This document shows, one piece after another, positions 49,463 through 57,226 of a stretch of DNA of 64,000 nt (positions are counted from its first letter, which is position 1; each line of letters begins with the position of its first letter). The translations under genes and the position numbers were made by a program. The stretch is taken from NCBI RefSeq assembly GCF_025399795.1, contig NZ_JAODTZ010000025.1, positions 1 through 64,000 on the forward strand. The letters run 5' to 3'. Under the pieces are notes generated by a model. That model was not told the DNA's origin, searched no databases, and saw only the letters and a list, made by a program, of their open reading frames with translations. This DNA comes from Streptomyces rhizosphaerihabitans (GTDB lineage Bacteria > Actinomycetota > Actinomycetes > Streptomycetales > Streptomycetaceae).

Positions 49463-49566
49463 ACCCGGAGCGTCGACGCCGTGGGCGGGTGGCCAGGGAG
49501 GGCGCGACATCCTAGGGTCGGCAGTAAGCAAGCGCTCAGCCACCGATTCAGGGAGGGCACAGGACC

Positions 49567-50391
49567 ATGCCGGTCGTCGACGCGTGGATGCAGCACCCCA
49601 CTCTCCGTCACTCCAACCACGAGATGTTCGAGTCACTGCGCCGCTGGACCGGCATGAAGGTGCTGGAGGAGGAGATGCCGGTCGAGGTCACGGTGGCCGC
49701 GCTGGCGGCGGCCGACGTGGACACCGGTCTGTCCTCGGCCTGGTACGGACCCGGGGGCGCCCTGATCACCAACGACGAGGTCGCCGGATTCGTGGCACGC
49801 TCGGACGGCCGGCTGCGCGGGGTGGCGGGCGCCGACCTGACACGTCCTGTCGCGGCGGTCAGGGAACTGCGGCGGGCCGTCGAGGAGTTGGGCTTCGTGG
49901 CCCTGAGGATCATTCCGTGGCTGTGGCAACTGCCGCCCACCGATCGGCTCTACTACCCGCTGTACACCGCCTGCGCCGAACTCGGTATCCCCTTCTGCAC
50001 CCAGGTCGGACACACCGGACCGCTGCGCCCCTCCGAGACCGGCCGGCCCATCCCGTACATCGACCAGGTCGCGCTCGACTTCCCCGAACTGACCATCGTC
50101 TGCGGGCACATCGGCTATCCCTGGACCACGGAGATGATCGCGGTAGCCGACAAGCACGCGAACGTGTACATCGACACCAGCGCCTACACCACCCGGCGCT
50201 ACCCCCCGGAGCTGGTCGGGTATCTGCGCGGCCGGGGACGGCGCAAGGTCCTCTTCGGCTCCAACTACCCGATGATCGAACCGAGTCGGGCGCTGGAACA
50301 CCTCGACGAACTGGGCCTGGACGCGGAGACGACCGAACTCTTCCTGTCGGGCAACGCCCGGCGCGTCTTCCGCCTTCCCGATCATTCGTAG
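49567..50391 (+). CDS. Amidohydrolase-2 (ACMS decarboxylase-like) TIM-barrel protein
   Basis: 274 aa. The Amidohydro_2 fold is indicated by ALRIIPWLWQLPPTDRLYYP, then GIPFCTQVGHTGPLRPSETG, LTIVCGHIGYPWTTEMIAVA, NVYIDTSAYTTRRYPPELV and VLFGSNYPMIEPSRALEHL. Two metal-type histidines appear in QVGHTGP and CGHIGYP. The N-terminal HxH pair of the superfamily is reduced to VDAWMQHP, so metal binding may be partial. Likely a decarboxylase or hydrolase of an aromatic or cyclic acid. GGGAGGGCACAGGACC precedes ATG. It stands 50 bp before the DUF4032 gene, possibly co-transcribed. Confidence 0.85.
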   Translation: MPVVDAWMQHPTLRHSNHEMFESLRRWTGMKVLEEEMPVEVTVAALAAADVDTGLSSAWYGPGGALITNDEVAGFVARSDGRLRGVAGADLTRPVAAVRELRRAVEELGFVALRIIPWLWQLPPTDRLYYPLYTACAELGIPFCTQVGHTGPLRPSETGRPIPYIDQVALDFPELTIVCGHIGYPWTTEMIAVADKHANVYIDTSAYTTRRYPPELVGYLRGRGRRKVLFGSNYPMIEPSRALEHLDELGLDAETTELFLSGNARRVFRLPDHS

Positions 50392-50440
50392 ATGCTGGAG
50401 CCGGACCAGCGTCAGACGTTGAGGTGAGGGCAGCCCGGCC

Positions 50441-51754
50441 ATGGCTTTGCGGATCAGCGCCACCAACCCGGAGCACCCCGCGCTCCTGCTCGAACTGCCG
50501 TGGCAACTGCCCCTGGAGGAGTGGCCCGAGCACCTTCTGGTGCCGCTGCCACGCGGCATCTCCCGGCACGTCGTGCGCTACGCGCGCGCCGGGGACGAGG
50601 TGGTGGCCGTCAAGGAGCTCGCCGAGCGGCCCGCGGTGCGCGAGTACGGGCTGCTGCTCGGCCTGGACCGGCTCGCGATCCCCGCGGTCGACCCCCTCGC
50701 CGTGGTCACCGGCCGCACGGACGCGGCGGGAGGGCCGCTGGAGTCCGTGCTGATCACCCGGCATCTGGGCGGCTCACTGCCGTACCGGTCGATGTTCGAG
50801 ACGACCATGCGGCCCGCCACCATGCACCGGCTGATGGACGCGCTGGCCGTCCTGCTGGTGCGGCTGCACCTCGCCGGCTTCGCCTGGGGCGACTGCTCGC
50901 TGTCCAACACGCTGTTCCGGCGCGACGCGGGAGCGTACGCCGCGTATCTGGTGGACGCCGAGACGGGCGAGCTGCACCCGCGGCTCAGCACCGGTCAGCG
51001 GGACTACGACCTCGATCTCGCCCGCGTGAACATCAGCGGTGAGCTGCTGGACCTGGAGGCGGCAGGCGCCCTGCACCCCTCGGTGGACCCGATCGAGTTC
51101 GGCCAGGAGATCTGCGCGCGCTACCGGGGCCTGTGGGAGGAGCTGACCCGCACCTCCGTCTACCCCGCGGGCAAGTACCACTACATCGACCGCCGCATAC
51201 GCCGCCTCAACGACCTCGGTTTCGACGTCGCCGAGATGCAGATCGCGAGCTCCTCCAACGGCGACACCGTGACCTTCGTGCCCAAGGTCGTCGACGCGGG
51301 GCATCACCAGCGCCAGCTGCTGCGGCTGACCGGCCTCGACACCGAGGAGAACCAGGCCCGCCGGCTCCTGAACGACCTGGAGAGCTGGATGGCCACCCAG
51401 GACGACTACGCGCCGAGCGGCCCTCGCCCGGGCTCCCGGCCCGCTCCGGGCGACGGGCACCCGCAGGCCGCCCGGCCGGAGGTTCTCGCCCACCGCTGGG
51501 TGCGCGACGTGTTCCGGCCGACGGTCCGCGCGGTGCCCCAGGACCTGCGCGGCTCCATGGACCCGGCCGAGCTCTACCACGAGCTGCTCGAACACCGCTG
51601 GTTCCTGTCCGAGCGCGCCCAGCACGACATCGGCCTGGACGCCGCCGTCGAGGACTACGTCACGAACATCCTCCCCAAGGTCCGCGACCCCCTGCCGGCC
51701 CCCGCGGACGCGCCGGAGCCGCCCCGCGGGTACCCGGTTCCCGAGCAAAGGTGA
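50441..51754 (+). CDS. DUF4032 protein with protein-kinase-like N-terminal half
   Basis: 437 aa. The N-terminal 190 residues resemble small-molecule/LPS kinases: VVAVKELAERPAVREYG (Lys and Glu of the ATP site), LVRLHLAGFAWGDCSLSNTL (catalytic Asp and Asn) and YLVDAETGEL (metal Asp). Residues about 190-330 and 345-430 are the conserved DUF4032 region (YHYIDRRIRRLNDLGFDVAE, LAHRWVRDVFRPTVRAVPQD). A Pro/Gly/Arg-rich linker of about 25 residues divides the two. Soluble. Phosphotransfer to a lipid or protein is plausible but undemonstrated. GAGGTGAGGG precedes ATG. It lies upstream of the redox operon with a 95-bp gap. Confidence 0.85.
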   Translation: MALRISATNPEHPALLLELPWQLPLEEWPEHLLVPLPRGISRHVVRYARAGDEVVAVKELAERPAVREYGLLLGLDRLAIPAVDPLAVVTGRTDAAGGPLESVLITRHLGGSLPYRSMFETTMRPATMHRLMDALAVLLVRLHLAGFAWGDCSLSNTLFRRDAGAYAAYLVDAETGELHPRLSTGQRDYDLDLARVNISGELLDLEAAGALHPSVDPIEFGQEICARYRGLWEELTRTSVYPAGKYHYIDRRIRRLNDLGFDVAEMQIASSSNGDTVTFVPKVVDAGHHQRQLLRLTGLDTEENQARRLLNDLESWMATQDDYAPSGPRPGSRPAPGDGHPQAARPEVLAHRWVRDVFRPTVRAVPQDLRGSMDPAELYHELLEHRWFLSERAQHDIGLDAAVEDYVTNILPKVRDPLPAPADAPEPPRGYPVPEQR

Positions 51755-51849
51755 CCGATCGTACATACGATTGGCTGTGTACCTGCCCTGAGGTGCCTCG
51801 CGGTGCCGCTCGGCCGGAACGCAACTGACCTGCTCGGGGTGGGAGAGGT

Positions 51850-53526
51850 ATGACCCAGGCCGCCAGTCCGGCGCGGACCGTCATTCTGACCGTCGACGAC
51901 GACCCCGGGGTGTCGCGCGCCGTCGCGCGGGACCTCAGACGCCGCTACGGCGAGGCGCACCGGATCGTGCGCGCCGAGTCCGGGGACGCGGCGCTGGAGG
52001 CCCTGCGCGAGCTGAAGCTGCGCGGTGACCAGGTGGCCGTGATCCTCGCCGACTACCGGATGCCGCAGATGAACGGCATCGAGTTCCTGGAGCAGGCCCT
52101 CGACGTGTATCCGGGCGCCCGCCGGGTGCTGCTGACCGCGTACGCGGACACCAACGCGGCGATCGACGCGATCAACGTGATCGACCTCGACCACTATCTG
52201 CTCAAGCCCTGGGATCCGCCGGAGGAGAAGCTCTATCCGGTCGTCGACGATCTCCTGGACGCGTGGCGGGCCAGCGACTACCGGCCGGTGGGAGCCTGCA
52301 AGGTGGTCGGACACCGGTGGTCGGCGCGTTCGTCGGGCGTCCGGGAGTTCCTCGCCCGCAACCAGGTGCCCTACCGGTGGTACTCGTCCGACACCCCGGA
52401 GGGACAGCGTCTGCTGGCCGCCGCCGGACAGGACGGGCAGCGGCTGCCGCTGGTGGTCACCCCGGACGGCACGCCGCTCGTCGAGCCCGAGGACCCCGAG
52501 ATCGCGGCGCACGTCGGGCTCGCCACGACGCCCACCTCGGAGTTCTACGACCTCGTCGTGATCGGCGGCGGTCCTGCCGGGCTCGGAGCTGCCGTGTACG
52601 GCGCGTCCGAGGGGCTGCGCACGGTGCTCGTGGAGCGGTCCGCGACCGGTGGACAGGCGGGCCAGAGTTCACGGATCGAGAACTACCTCGGCTTCCCCGA
52701 CGGCGTCTCCGGGGGACAGCTCACCGAACGGGCGCGGCGGCAGGCGGCCAAGTTCGGCGCCGAGATCCTCACCGCGCGCGAGGTGACCGGACTGGAGGTG
52801 ACCGGGGCCTCGCGCACGATCCGTTTCTCCGACGGCTCCGCGATCTCCGCGCACGCGGTGATCCTCGCGACCGGTGTGTCGTACCGGCAGCTTCAGGCGC
52901 CCGGTCTGGCCGAGCTGACGGGCTGCGGCGTCTTCTACGGCTCGGCGCTGACCGAGGCGGCCGCCTGCCAGGGCCACGACGTGTACATCGTGGGCGGGGC
53001 GAACTCGGCCGGTCAGGCCGCGATGTATCTGGCGCGGGGCGCCAAGTCGGTCACCATCCTCGTGCGCGGCCCCTCGCTGTCCGCCTCGATGTCGCACTAT
53101 CTGATCGAGCAGATCGGCGAGGCGTCCAACATCTCGGTCCGCACGGGCACGGTCGTGGAGTCCGCGCACGGCGACGGCCATCTGGAACAGCTGACCCTGC
53201 GCGATGTGGAGAGCGGCCACACCGAACTCGTCGACGCGCAGTGGATCTTCCTGTTCATCGGCGCGGCCCCGCTCACCGACTGGCTGGAGGGCACGGTGCT
53301 CCGGGACGGCCGCGGATTCATCGTGGCGGGCCCTGACATGACACCCGACGGGCAGCCGCCCCGGGGCTGGGAGCTGGACCGGCCTCCGTACCACCTGGAA
53401 ACCAATGTGCCCGGTGTGTTCGTGGCCGGGGACGCGCGCGCCGAGTCGGCGAAGCGGGTCGCGTCCGCGGTCGGAGAGGGAGCCATGGCCGTCATGCTCG
53501 TCCACCGTTATCTGGAGCAGTCGTGA
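51850..53526 (+). CDS. Response-regulator receiver fused to thioredoxin-reductase-like flavoprotein
   Basis: 558 aa. Residues 10-135 are a receiver (VDDDPG, phosphoacceptor D68 in ILADYRMPQMNG, LLKPWDPPEE). Residues about 150-215 form a glutaredoxin-like segment with no Cys pair (GVREFLARNQVPYRWYSSDT). Residues about 225-558 are a thioredoxin-reductase-like flavoprotein: FAD motif VIGGGPAGLGAAVYGA, NAD motif YIVGGANSAGQAAMYLARGA and VFVAGDARAESAKRVASAVG. The CxxC expected after the NAD domain is absent; the region reads GVFYGSALTEAAACQG, with a single Cys. It may be a redox or NAD(P)H sensor rather than a disulfide reductase. First of three overlapping genes. Confidence 0.92.
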   Translation: MTQAASPARTVILTVDDDPGVSRAVARDLRRRYGEAHRIVRAESGDAALEALRELKLRGDQVAVILADYRMPQMNGIEFLEQALDVYPGARRVLLTAYADTNAAIDAINVIDLDHYLLKPWDPPEEKLYPVVDDLLDAWRASDYRPVGACKVVGHRWSARSSGVREFLARNQVPYRWYSSDTPEGQRLLAAAGQDGQRLPLVVTPDGTPLVEPEDPEIAAHVGLATTPTSEFYDLVVIGGGPAGLGAAVYGASEGLRTVLVERSATGGQAGQSSRIENYLGFPDGVSGGQLTERARRQAAKFGAEILTAREVTGLEVTGASRTIRFSDGSAISAHAVILATGVSYRQLQAPGLAELTGCGVFYGSALTEAAACQGHDVYIVGGANSAGQAAMYLARGAKSVTILVRGPSLSASMSHYLIEQIGEASNISVRTGTVVESAHGDGHLEQLTLRDVESGHTELVDAQWIFLFIGAAPLTDWLEGTVLRDGRGFIVAGPDMTPDGQPPRGWELDRPPYHLETNVPGVFVAGDARAESAKRVASAVGEGAMAVMLVHRYLEQS

Positions 53527-54965
53527 GCGGGCGGCCGGTGCCGTGCGACGCGGCCGAACTGAGCACCCTGTTCCTGTTCGAGAAGCTCGACAGCGACCAG
53601 TTGGACCGGCTGTGCCGGGAGGGCCGGACGGAGCAGTTCGACCCCGGGCCGGTGTACACCGAGGGTGATCCGGCCACCTGCTTCTACGTGCTCCTGGAGG
53701 GTACGGTCGTGATGTCGCGCCGGGTCGGCGCGGACGACGTGGAGATCAGCCGGACCTCGAAGCGCGGGGTGTACGCGGGCGCGATGCAGGCGTATCTCAG
53801 CAGCCCGGACGACGCCCGGTACAAGGGTTCCATGCGGGTCACCGAGCTCTCACGGTTCTTCGTCCTGCCCGCGGCGACCTTCTCCGCCATCCTGCGGGAC
53901 TGGTTCCCGATGGCCGTCCATCTGCTGGAGGGCATGTTCTTCGGCAGTCAGAACACGCAGCGGACCATCGGGCAGCGCGAGCGGCTCCTGGCGCTCGGCT
54001 CGCTGTCCGCGGGGCTCACGCACGAGCTCAACAACCCGGCCGCGGCGGCCGTGCGGGCCACCTCCGCGCTGCGCGACCGGATCGCCCACATGCGGCAGAA
54101 ACTGGGAGTGATCGCGGCGGGACCGTACGCGCGCGACACCCTGGAGACTCTGGTCGAGATCCAGGAGCGGACCGCCGAGCAGGTCGCCAAGGCCACTCCG
54201 CTGAGCCCGCTGGAGGCCTCCGACCGGGAGGACGCGCTCGCCGACTGGCTCGACGACCACGACATCGCGGGCGGCTGGCAGCTGGCGCCCACGTTCGTGC
54301 AGGCGGGCCTCGACACCGACTGGCTGGACCAGGTCGCGGCGGCCGTGGACGGACCGACCCTCGAAGGCGCGGTCCGGTGGCTGAACTACACGGTCGAGAC
54401 CGAGCTCCTGATGAACGAGATCGAGGACTCCACCGCCCGTATCTCGCACCTGGTGGACGCGGCCAAGCAGTACTCGCAGCTCGACCGCGCGCCGTACCAG
54501 GTCGCCGATGTCCACGAGCTGCTCGACAGCACCCTGATGATGCTGTCCGGGAAGATGGGCTCCGGCGTCAAGGTCGTCAAGGAGTACGACCGTACGCTGC
54601 CCCGGATCCCCGCCTATCCCGGCGAGTTGAACCAGGTGTGGACGAACCTCATCGACAACGCCGTCTCGGCGATGGACGGCGAGGGGACGCTGAGCGTGCG
54701 CACCGCGCTCGACGGCGACCATGTGCTCGTCGAGTTCCGCGACACGGGTTCCGGGGTGCCCGACGAGATCCGCGACCGGATCTTCGACCCGTTCTTCACC
54801 ACCAAGGCGGTGGGCGAGGGCACCGGTCTCGGCCTGGACATCTCCTGGCGGATCGTCGTCAACAAGCATCACGGAAGCCTTCAGGTGCAGTCCGTGCCCG
54901 GCGACACCCGCTTCCAGGTCCGTCTGCCCCTGACCGTCGCGGAAACCTCCGAGGAGCCGTCATGA
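53523..54965 (+). CDS. Cyclic-nucleotide-domain histidine kinase
   Basis: 480 aa from GTG overlapping the previous stop by 4 nt. The N-terminal cNMP-binding-like domain (about 12-150; FEKLDSDQLDRLCREGRTEQ, TCFYVLLEGTVVMSRRVGAD) has a degenerate phosphate-binding loop. HisKA: phosphoaccepting H167 in LSAGLTHELNNPAAAAVRAT. HATPase_c: VWTNLIDNAVSAMDGEG, EFRDTGSGVPDEIRDRIF, FFTTKAVGEGTGLGLDISW. No membrane segment, so it senses a cytoplasmic cue. The partner is almost certainly the receiver of the preceding fusion protein. Next gene overlaps by 4 nt (ATGA). Confidence 0.92.
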   Translation: MSGRPVPCDAAELSTLFLFEKLDSDQLDRLCREGRTEQFDPGPVYTEGDPATCFYVLLEGTVVMSRRVGADDVEISRTSKRGVYAGAMQAYLSSPDDARYKGSMRVTELSRFFVLPAATFSAILRDWFPMAVHLLEGMFFGSQNTQRTIGQRERLLALGSLSAGLTHELNNPAAAAVRATSALRDRIAHMRQKLGVIAAGPYARDTLETLVEIQERTAEQVAKATPLSPLEASDREDALADWLDDHDIAGGWQLAPTFVQAGLDTDWLDQVAAAVDGPTLEGAVRWLNYTVETELLMNEIEDSTARISHLVDAAKQYSQLDRAPYQVADVHELLDSTLMMLSGKMGSGVKVVKEYDRTLPRIPAYPGELNQVWTNLIDNAVSAMDGEGTLSVRTALDGDHVLVEFRDTGSGVPDEIRDRIFDPFFTTKAVGEGTGLGLDISWRIVVNKHHGSLQVQSVPGDTRFQVRLPLTVAETSEEPS

Positions 54966-55312
54966 CCACGCCCAACGGAATCGACCCCTCCGTACCGCCG
55001 AGCGGTACCGGCTGCACCGAGTGCGACGCGGCCGGTGGATGGTGGTTCCATCTGCGGCGCTGCGCCCAGTGCGGGCACATCGGCTGCTGCGACGACTCCC
55101 CGGCCAAGCACGCCACCGCCCACGCGCGGAGCACCGGGCACCCGGTCATCCAGAGTTTCGAACCGGGCGAGAACTGGTTCTGGGACTACGACACCTCGGA
55201 GCTGTACGAGTCGGGCCCCGACCTCGCTCCCCCGGTGAGTCATCCCCTCGACCAGCCCGCACCCGGCCCAGCGGGACGCGTTCCGGCCAACTGGGCCGAG
55301 ACGCTGCGCTGA
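54962..55312 (+). CDS. UBP-type zinc finger protein
   Basis: 116 aa. The zinc-ligand pattern of ZnF-UBP domains is complete: C18, C21, C34, C37, C42 or C43, H50, H54 and H60 (SGTGCTECDAAGGWWFHLRR, RCAQCGHIGCCDDSPAKHAT). The C-terminus is Pro-rich. In eukaryotes this fold binds the ubiquitin C-terminus; in bacteria its ligand is unknown, but it is recurrently encoded beside receiver/thioredoxin-reductase fusions. ATG overlaps the kinase stop codon, so the three proteins are made together and probably act in one pathway. Confidence 0.9.
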   Translation: MTTPNGIDPSVPPSGTGCTECDAAGGWWFHLRRCAQCGHIGCCDDSPAKHATAHARSTGHPVIQSFEPGENWFWDYDTSELYESGPDLAPPVSHPLDQPAPGPAGRVPANWAETLR

Positions 55313-55331
55313 GACCCCCGCCCCGACGGGC

Positions 55332-55823
55332 TCAGAGGACCGTGTTGCCGTACATCTCGCCGAGCGGGTCGGCGAGCAGTTCGACCCGGGCACCGTCGGG
55401 GTCGCGGAAGTAGAGCGAGGTGCCGCTCTCCTCCACGTACGCGACCTCGGCGGCGTCGAGTCGCTCGCGCAGGCCGCGCCAGGTGACGGGGTCGACCGAG
55501 ATGGCGAGATGGTGCAGTCCGCCGAGGACCTCCGCGTACGGACCGAGGTCAAGTCCCGGGAAGTCGAAGAAGGCGAGCAGATTGCCGTTGCCGAGGTCGA
55601 AGAAGAAGTGGGTCGAGCCCTGGTAGTCCCGGTTCTCGATCATCTCGGTGAGGGGGAAGCCCAGGACGCCCTGGTAGAACCGTACGGTCCGCTCCACGTC
55701 CGAGGAGAGCAGCGCGACATGGTGCACGCCGCGGGCGGTGCTCGCCGGCCTTTCCGGCATGAGATGGGCCTCCCGGATCCGCTGACGCTCCGCTTCGATC
55801 GCTGTCAGGTCCAACGCGCCCAT
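55332..55823 (-). CDS. VOC-family (glyoxalase/extradiol-dioxygenase-like) protein
   Basis: 163 aa from ATG 55823, with GAGGAG 7 nt upstream. Single VOC domain: GVHHVALLSSDVERTVRFYQ, then FFFDLGNGNLLAFFDFPGLD, LGGLHHLAISVDPVTWRGL and SLYFRDPDGARVELLADPLG. Metal ligands of the family are visible as His in GVHHVAL and HHLAIS and Glu in VELL. Probable dioxygenase or lyase on a small molecule, cytoplasmic. An 18-bp tandem repeat lies about 45-75 bp upstream of the start. It converges on the zinc-finger gene with 20 bp between stops. Confidence 0.88.
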   Translation of the reverse strand: MGALDLTAIEAERQRIREAHLMPERPASTARGVHHVALLSSDVERTVRFYQGVLGFPLTEMIENRDYQGSTHFFFDLGNGNLLAFFDFPGLDLGPYAEVLGGLHHLAISVDPVTWRGLRERLDAAEVAYVEESGTSLYFRDPDGARVELLADPLGEMYGNTVL

Positions 55824-55864
55824 CGAAGGCTCCTCACCCAGAGAAGTAGCAACGCACTTCGTAC

Positions 55865-55900
55865 TGAAGACAACCACTTCACTGAATACAACCACTTCAC
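55865..55900. promoter_or_regulatory. Two tandem 18-bp repeats upstream of the VOC gene
   Basis: TGAAGACAACCACTTCAC (55865-55882) is followed immediately by TGAATACAACCACTTCAC (55883-55900), one mismatch. They are unusually AT-rich for the window and lie in the promoter region of the leftward VOC gene, 42 bp from its start codon. They look like adjacent binding sites for a regulator not encoded here. Confidence 0.6.
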
Positions 55901-55978
55901 GCCATACGACGGCTTCGCATCCGCCCCCGTTCCGCCCGTCGGGATGCGCGGCGCGGCGCGAAGGACGATCCTGGAGAC

Positions 55979-56194
55979 ATGTCCGGACGGGCTCCTTTGG
56001 TTGTGCATCCGGCCCTGAATACCAGTGGTCGCGAGGTGACCGCGCGGGGTGAGAACCTCGGCGTGGCGTTCTCGGACGAGGATCTGCTGGAATTCCTCGG
56101 CCGGGCCGGTCTGCCGGACGCGGAGGATCTGCTGGACGATCCGGCATGGGTGAAGTGGCGCGGAGGCCAGGCGCACTTCTACGGGGCCGGATAG
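55979..56194 (+). CDS. Small conserved hypothetical protein
   Basis: 71 aa: SGRAPLVVHPALNTSGREVT, then GENLGVAFSDEDLLEFLGRA and DDPAWVKWRGGQAHFYGAG. I recall similar short Streptomyces proteins with a GREV.RGE...DLLEFLRRAGL pattern, of unknown function. Soluble, acidic, one domain. GGAG lies close upstream of ATG. The gene is divergent from the VOC gene, with the tandem repeats between them, and could share their control. Confidence 0.7.
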   Translation: MSGRAPLVVHPALNTSGREVTARGENLGVAFSDEDLLEFLGRAGLPDAEDLLDDPAWVKWRGGQAHFYGAG

Positions 56195-56317
56195 TGGGCA
56201 CGGCCCTTCGTGAGCGGCGGATCGTCGCGTTGCTCCGAACGGGGGGCGCGCTCACCCGACCCGGTGGGCGGTCGGCGCGGCGCGTTCCACCGGCGCGTAC
56301 GCACACGTTGCTCCGGC

Positions 56318-56641
56318 ATGGAGAGCACTCACAAAGCGTCGCGACACCTTCCCGCTCGTGCGGGTGCCGGTACCCGTGCGAACGCCGGCACGGTCATGGG
56401 AACAGGCAGCGTCCGTCCCTGCGCCGAGCCGTCCGGCCGTCCCGGCCAACAGTGCCGTCATCAGGGCGGTCATCCGCCGATCTACGCCCAGCTCGTATCG
56501 GAGTGGCGGGCCGAGGGCCGGCTGGTCCCGGAACCCCGCGAGGTCCTGTGGGCGACCTTCGCGGCGCCGGTTCCGGAGAAGGACGCCGACGGATCCGCCG
56601 TTCCCGCGATTCCCGTGCCGCGGGGCCTGCCCGGCTGGTGA
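56318..56641 (+). CDS. Possible small hypothetical protein
   Basis: 107 aa from ATG 56318; ATG 56396 or starts back to 56210 are alternatives and none has a clear ribosome-binding site. The N-terminal half is low-complexity. The C-terminal 50 residues look like true protein (HPPIYAQLVSEWRAEGRLVP, then EVLWATFAAPVPEKD), resembling short Streptomyces hypotheticals. Its stop is 3 bp from the stop of the opposing gene. Start and reality are uncertain. Confidence 0.4.
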   Translation: MESTHKASRHLPARAGAGTRANAGTVMGTGSVRPCAEPSGRPGQQCRHQGGHPPIYAQLVSEWRAEGRLVPEPREVLWATFAAPVPEKDADGSAVPAIPVPRGLPGW

Positions 56642-56644
56642 GGG

Positions 56645-57112
56645 CTACTGCTCGCCCGGCGGTGCGAGAACGGCCAGGGTGCCGTTGGCCTGGCGCAGCG
56701 CCAGTTCCAGGGAGAGGGCGGGATGCAGGGCACCGGTCCCGTCCGGCGGGACGATCCACTCCAGCGGTCCCGCGGAGCGGTACGGCGGCGGTACGGCGAT
56801 CCACGAGCCCTTGCCGAGGTGGCGGAGCCCCGATCCCTCCCATCGGCTCGCGGGGTCGGGCGGCAGGAAGAAGCCCACACGGTGGGCCGCGCAGTCGACC
56901 AGGGTGGGCCCCGGTAGCTGGACCGGATCGGACCACAGGATGTCCAGGGCGAGCAGGCCGAGTTGCTCGGGCACGCTCAGCACGTCCCAGTAGCGTCCGG
57001 CTTCCAGGAGCACACCACCGTTCCCCTGGTCCCACTCGCGTTTGCACGCTCTCGGATTCGTGGCGGCCGCCGCCAGCCACTCCACGCTCTGCATCCACAT
57101 CACGTTCGTCAC
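56645..57112 (-). CDS. Conserved hypothetical, primase/polymerase N-domain-like
   Basis: 155 aa from GTG 57112, preceded by GGGGTGAT. VEWLAAAATNPRACKREWDQ, then GRYWDVLSVPEQLGLLALDI, HRVGFFLPPDPASRW and GSWIAVPPPYRSAGPLEWIV resemble a family of short Streptomyces proteins often annotated as bifunctional DNA primase/polymerase N-terminal-like. The acidic catalytic residues of prim-pol enzymes are not evident, so a DNA-synthesis role is doubtful. Soluble; monocistronic. A GTAGA-N4-TCTAC palindrome lies about 100 bp upstream. Confidence 0.72.
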   Translation of the reverse strand: MTNVMWMQSVEWLAAAATNPRACKREWDQGNGGVLLEAGRYWDVLSVPEQLGLLALDILWSDPVQLPGPTLVDCAAHRVGFFLPPDPASRWEGSGLRHLGKGSWIAVPPPYRSAGPLEWIVPPDGTGALHPALSLELALRQANGTLAVLAPPGEQ

Positions 57113-57212
57113 GGATCACCCCGGAGATAGTCCCCTCCGCTCGGCAGGCGCGGAGGGAGGCACCGGCCGAAGTCCCGCGGTTGCCCGCCACGACCTCGGC
57201 ATACGCATGTTG

Positions 57213-57226
57213 GTAGATATCTCTAC
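57213..57226. promoter_or_regulatory. AT-rich palindrome GTAGA-TATC-TCTAC
   Basis: A 14-bp inverted repeat, 57213-57226, overlaps the stop codon of the serine hydrolase and lies about 100 bp upstream of the primase-like gene on the same strand. It is the only AT-rich patch of this gap and could be an operator. Confidence 0.35.
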
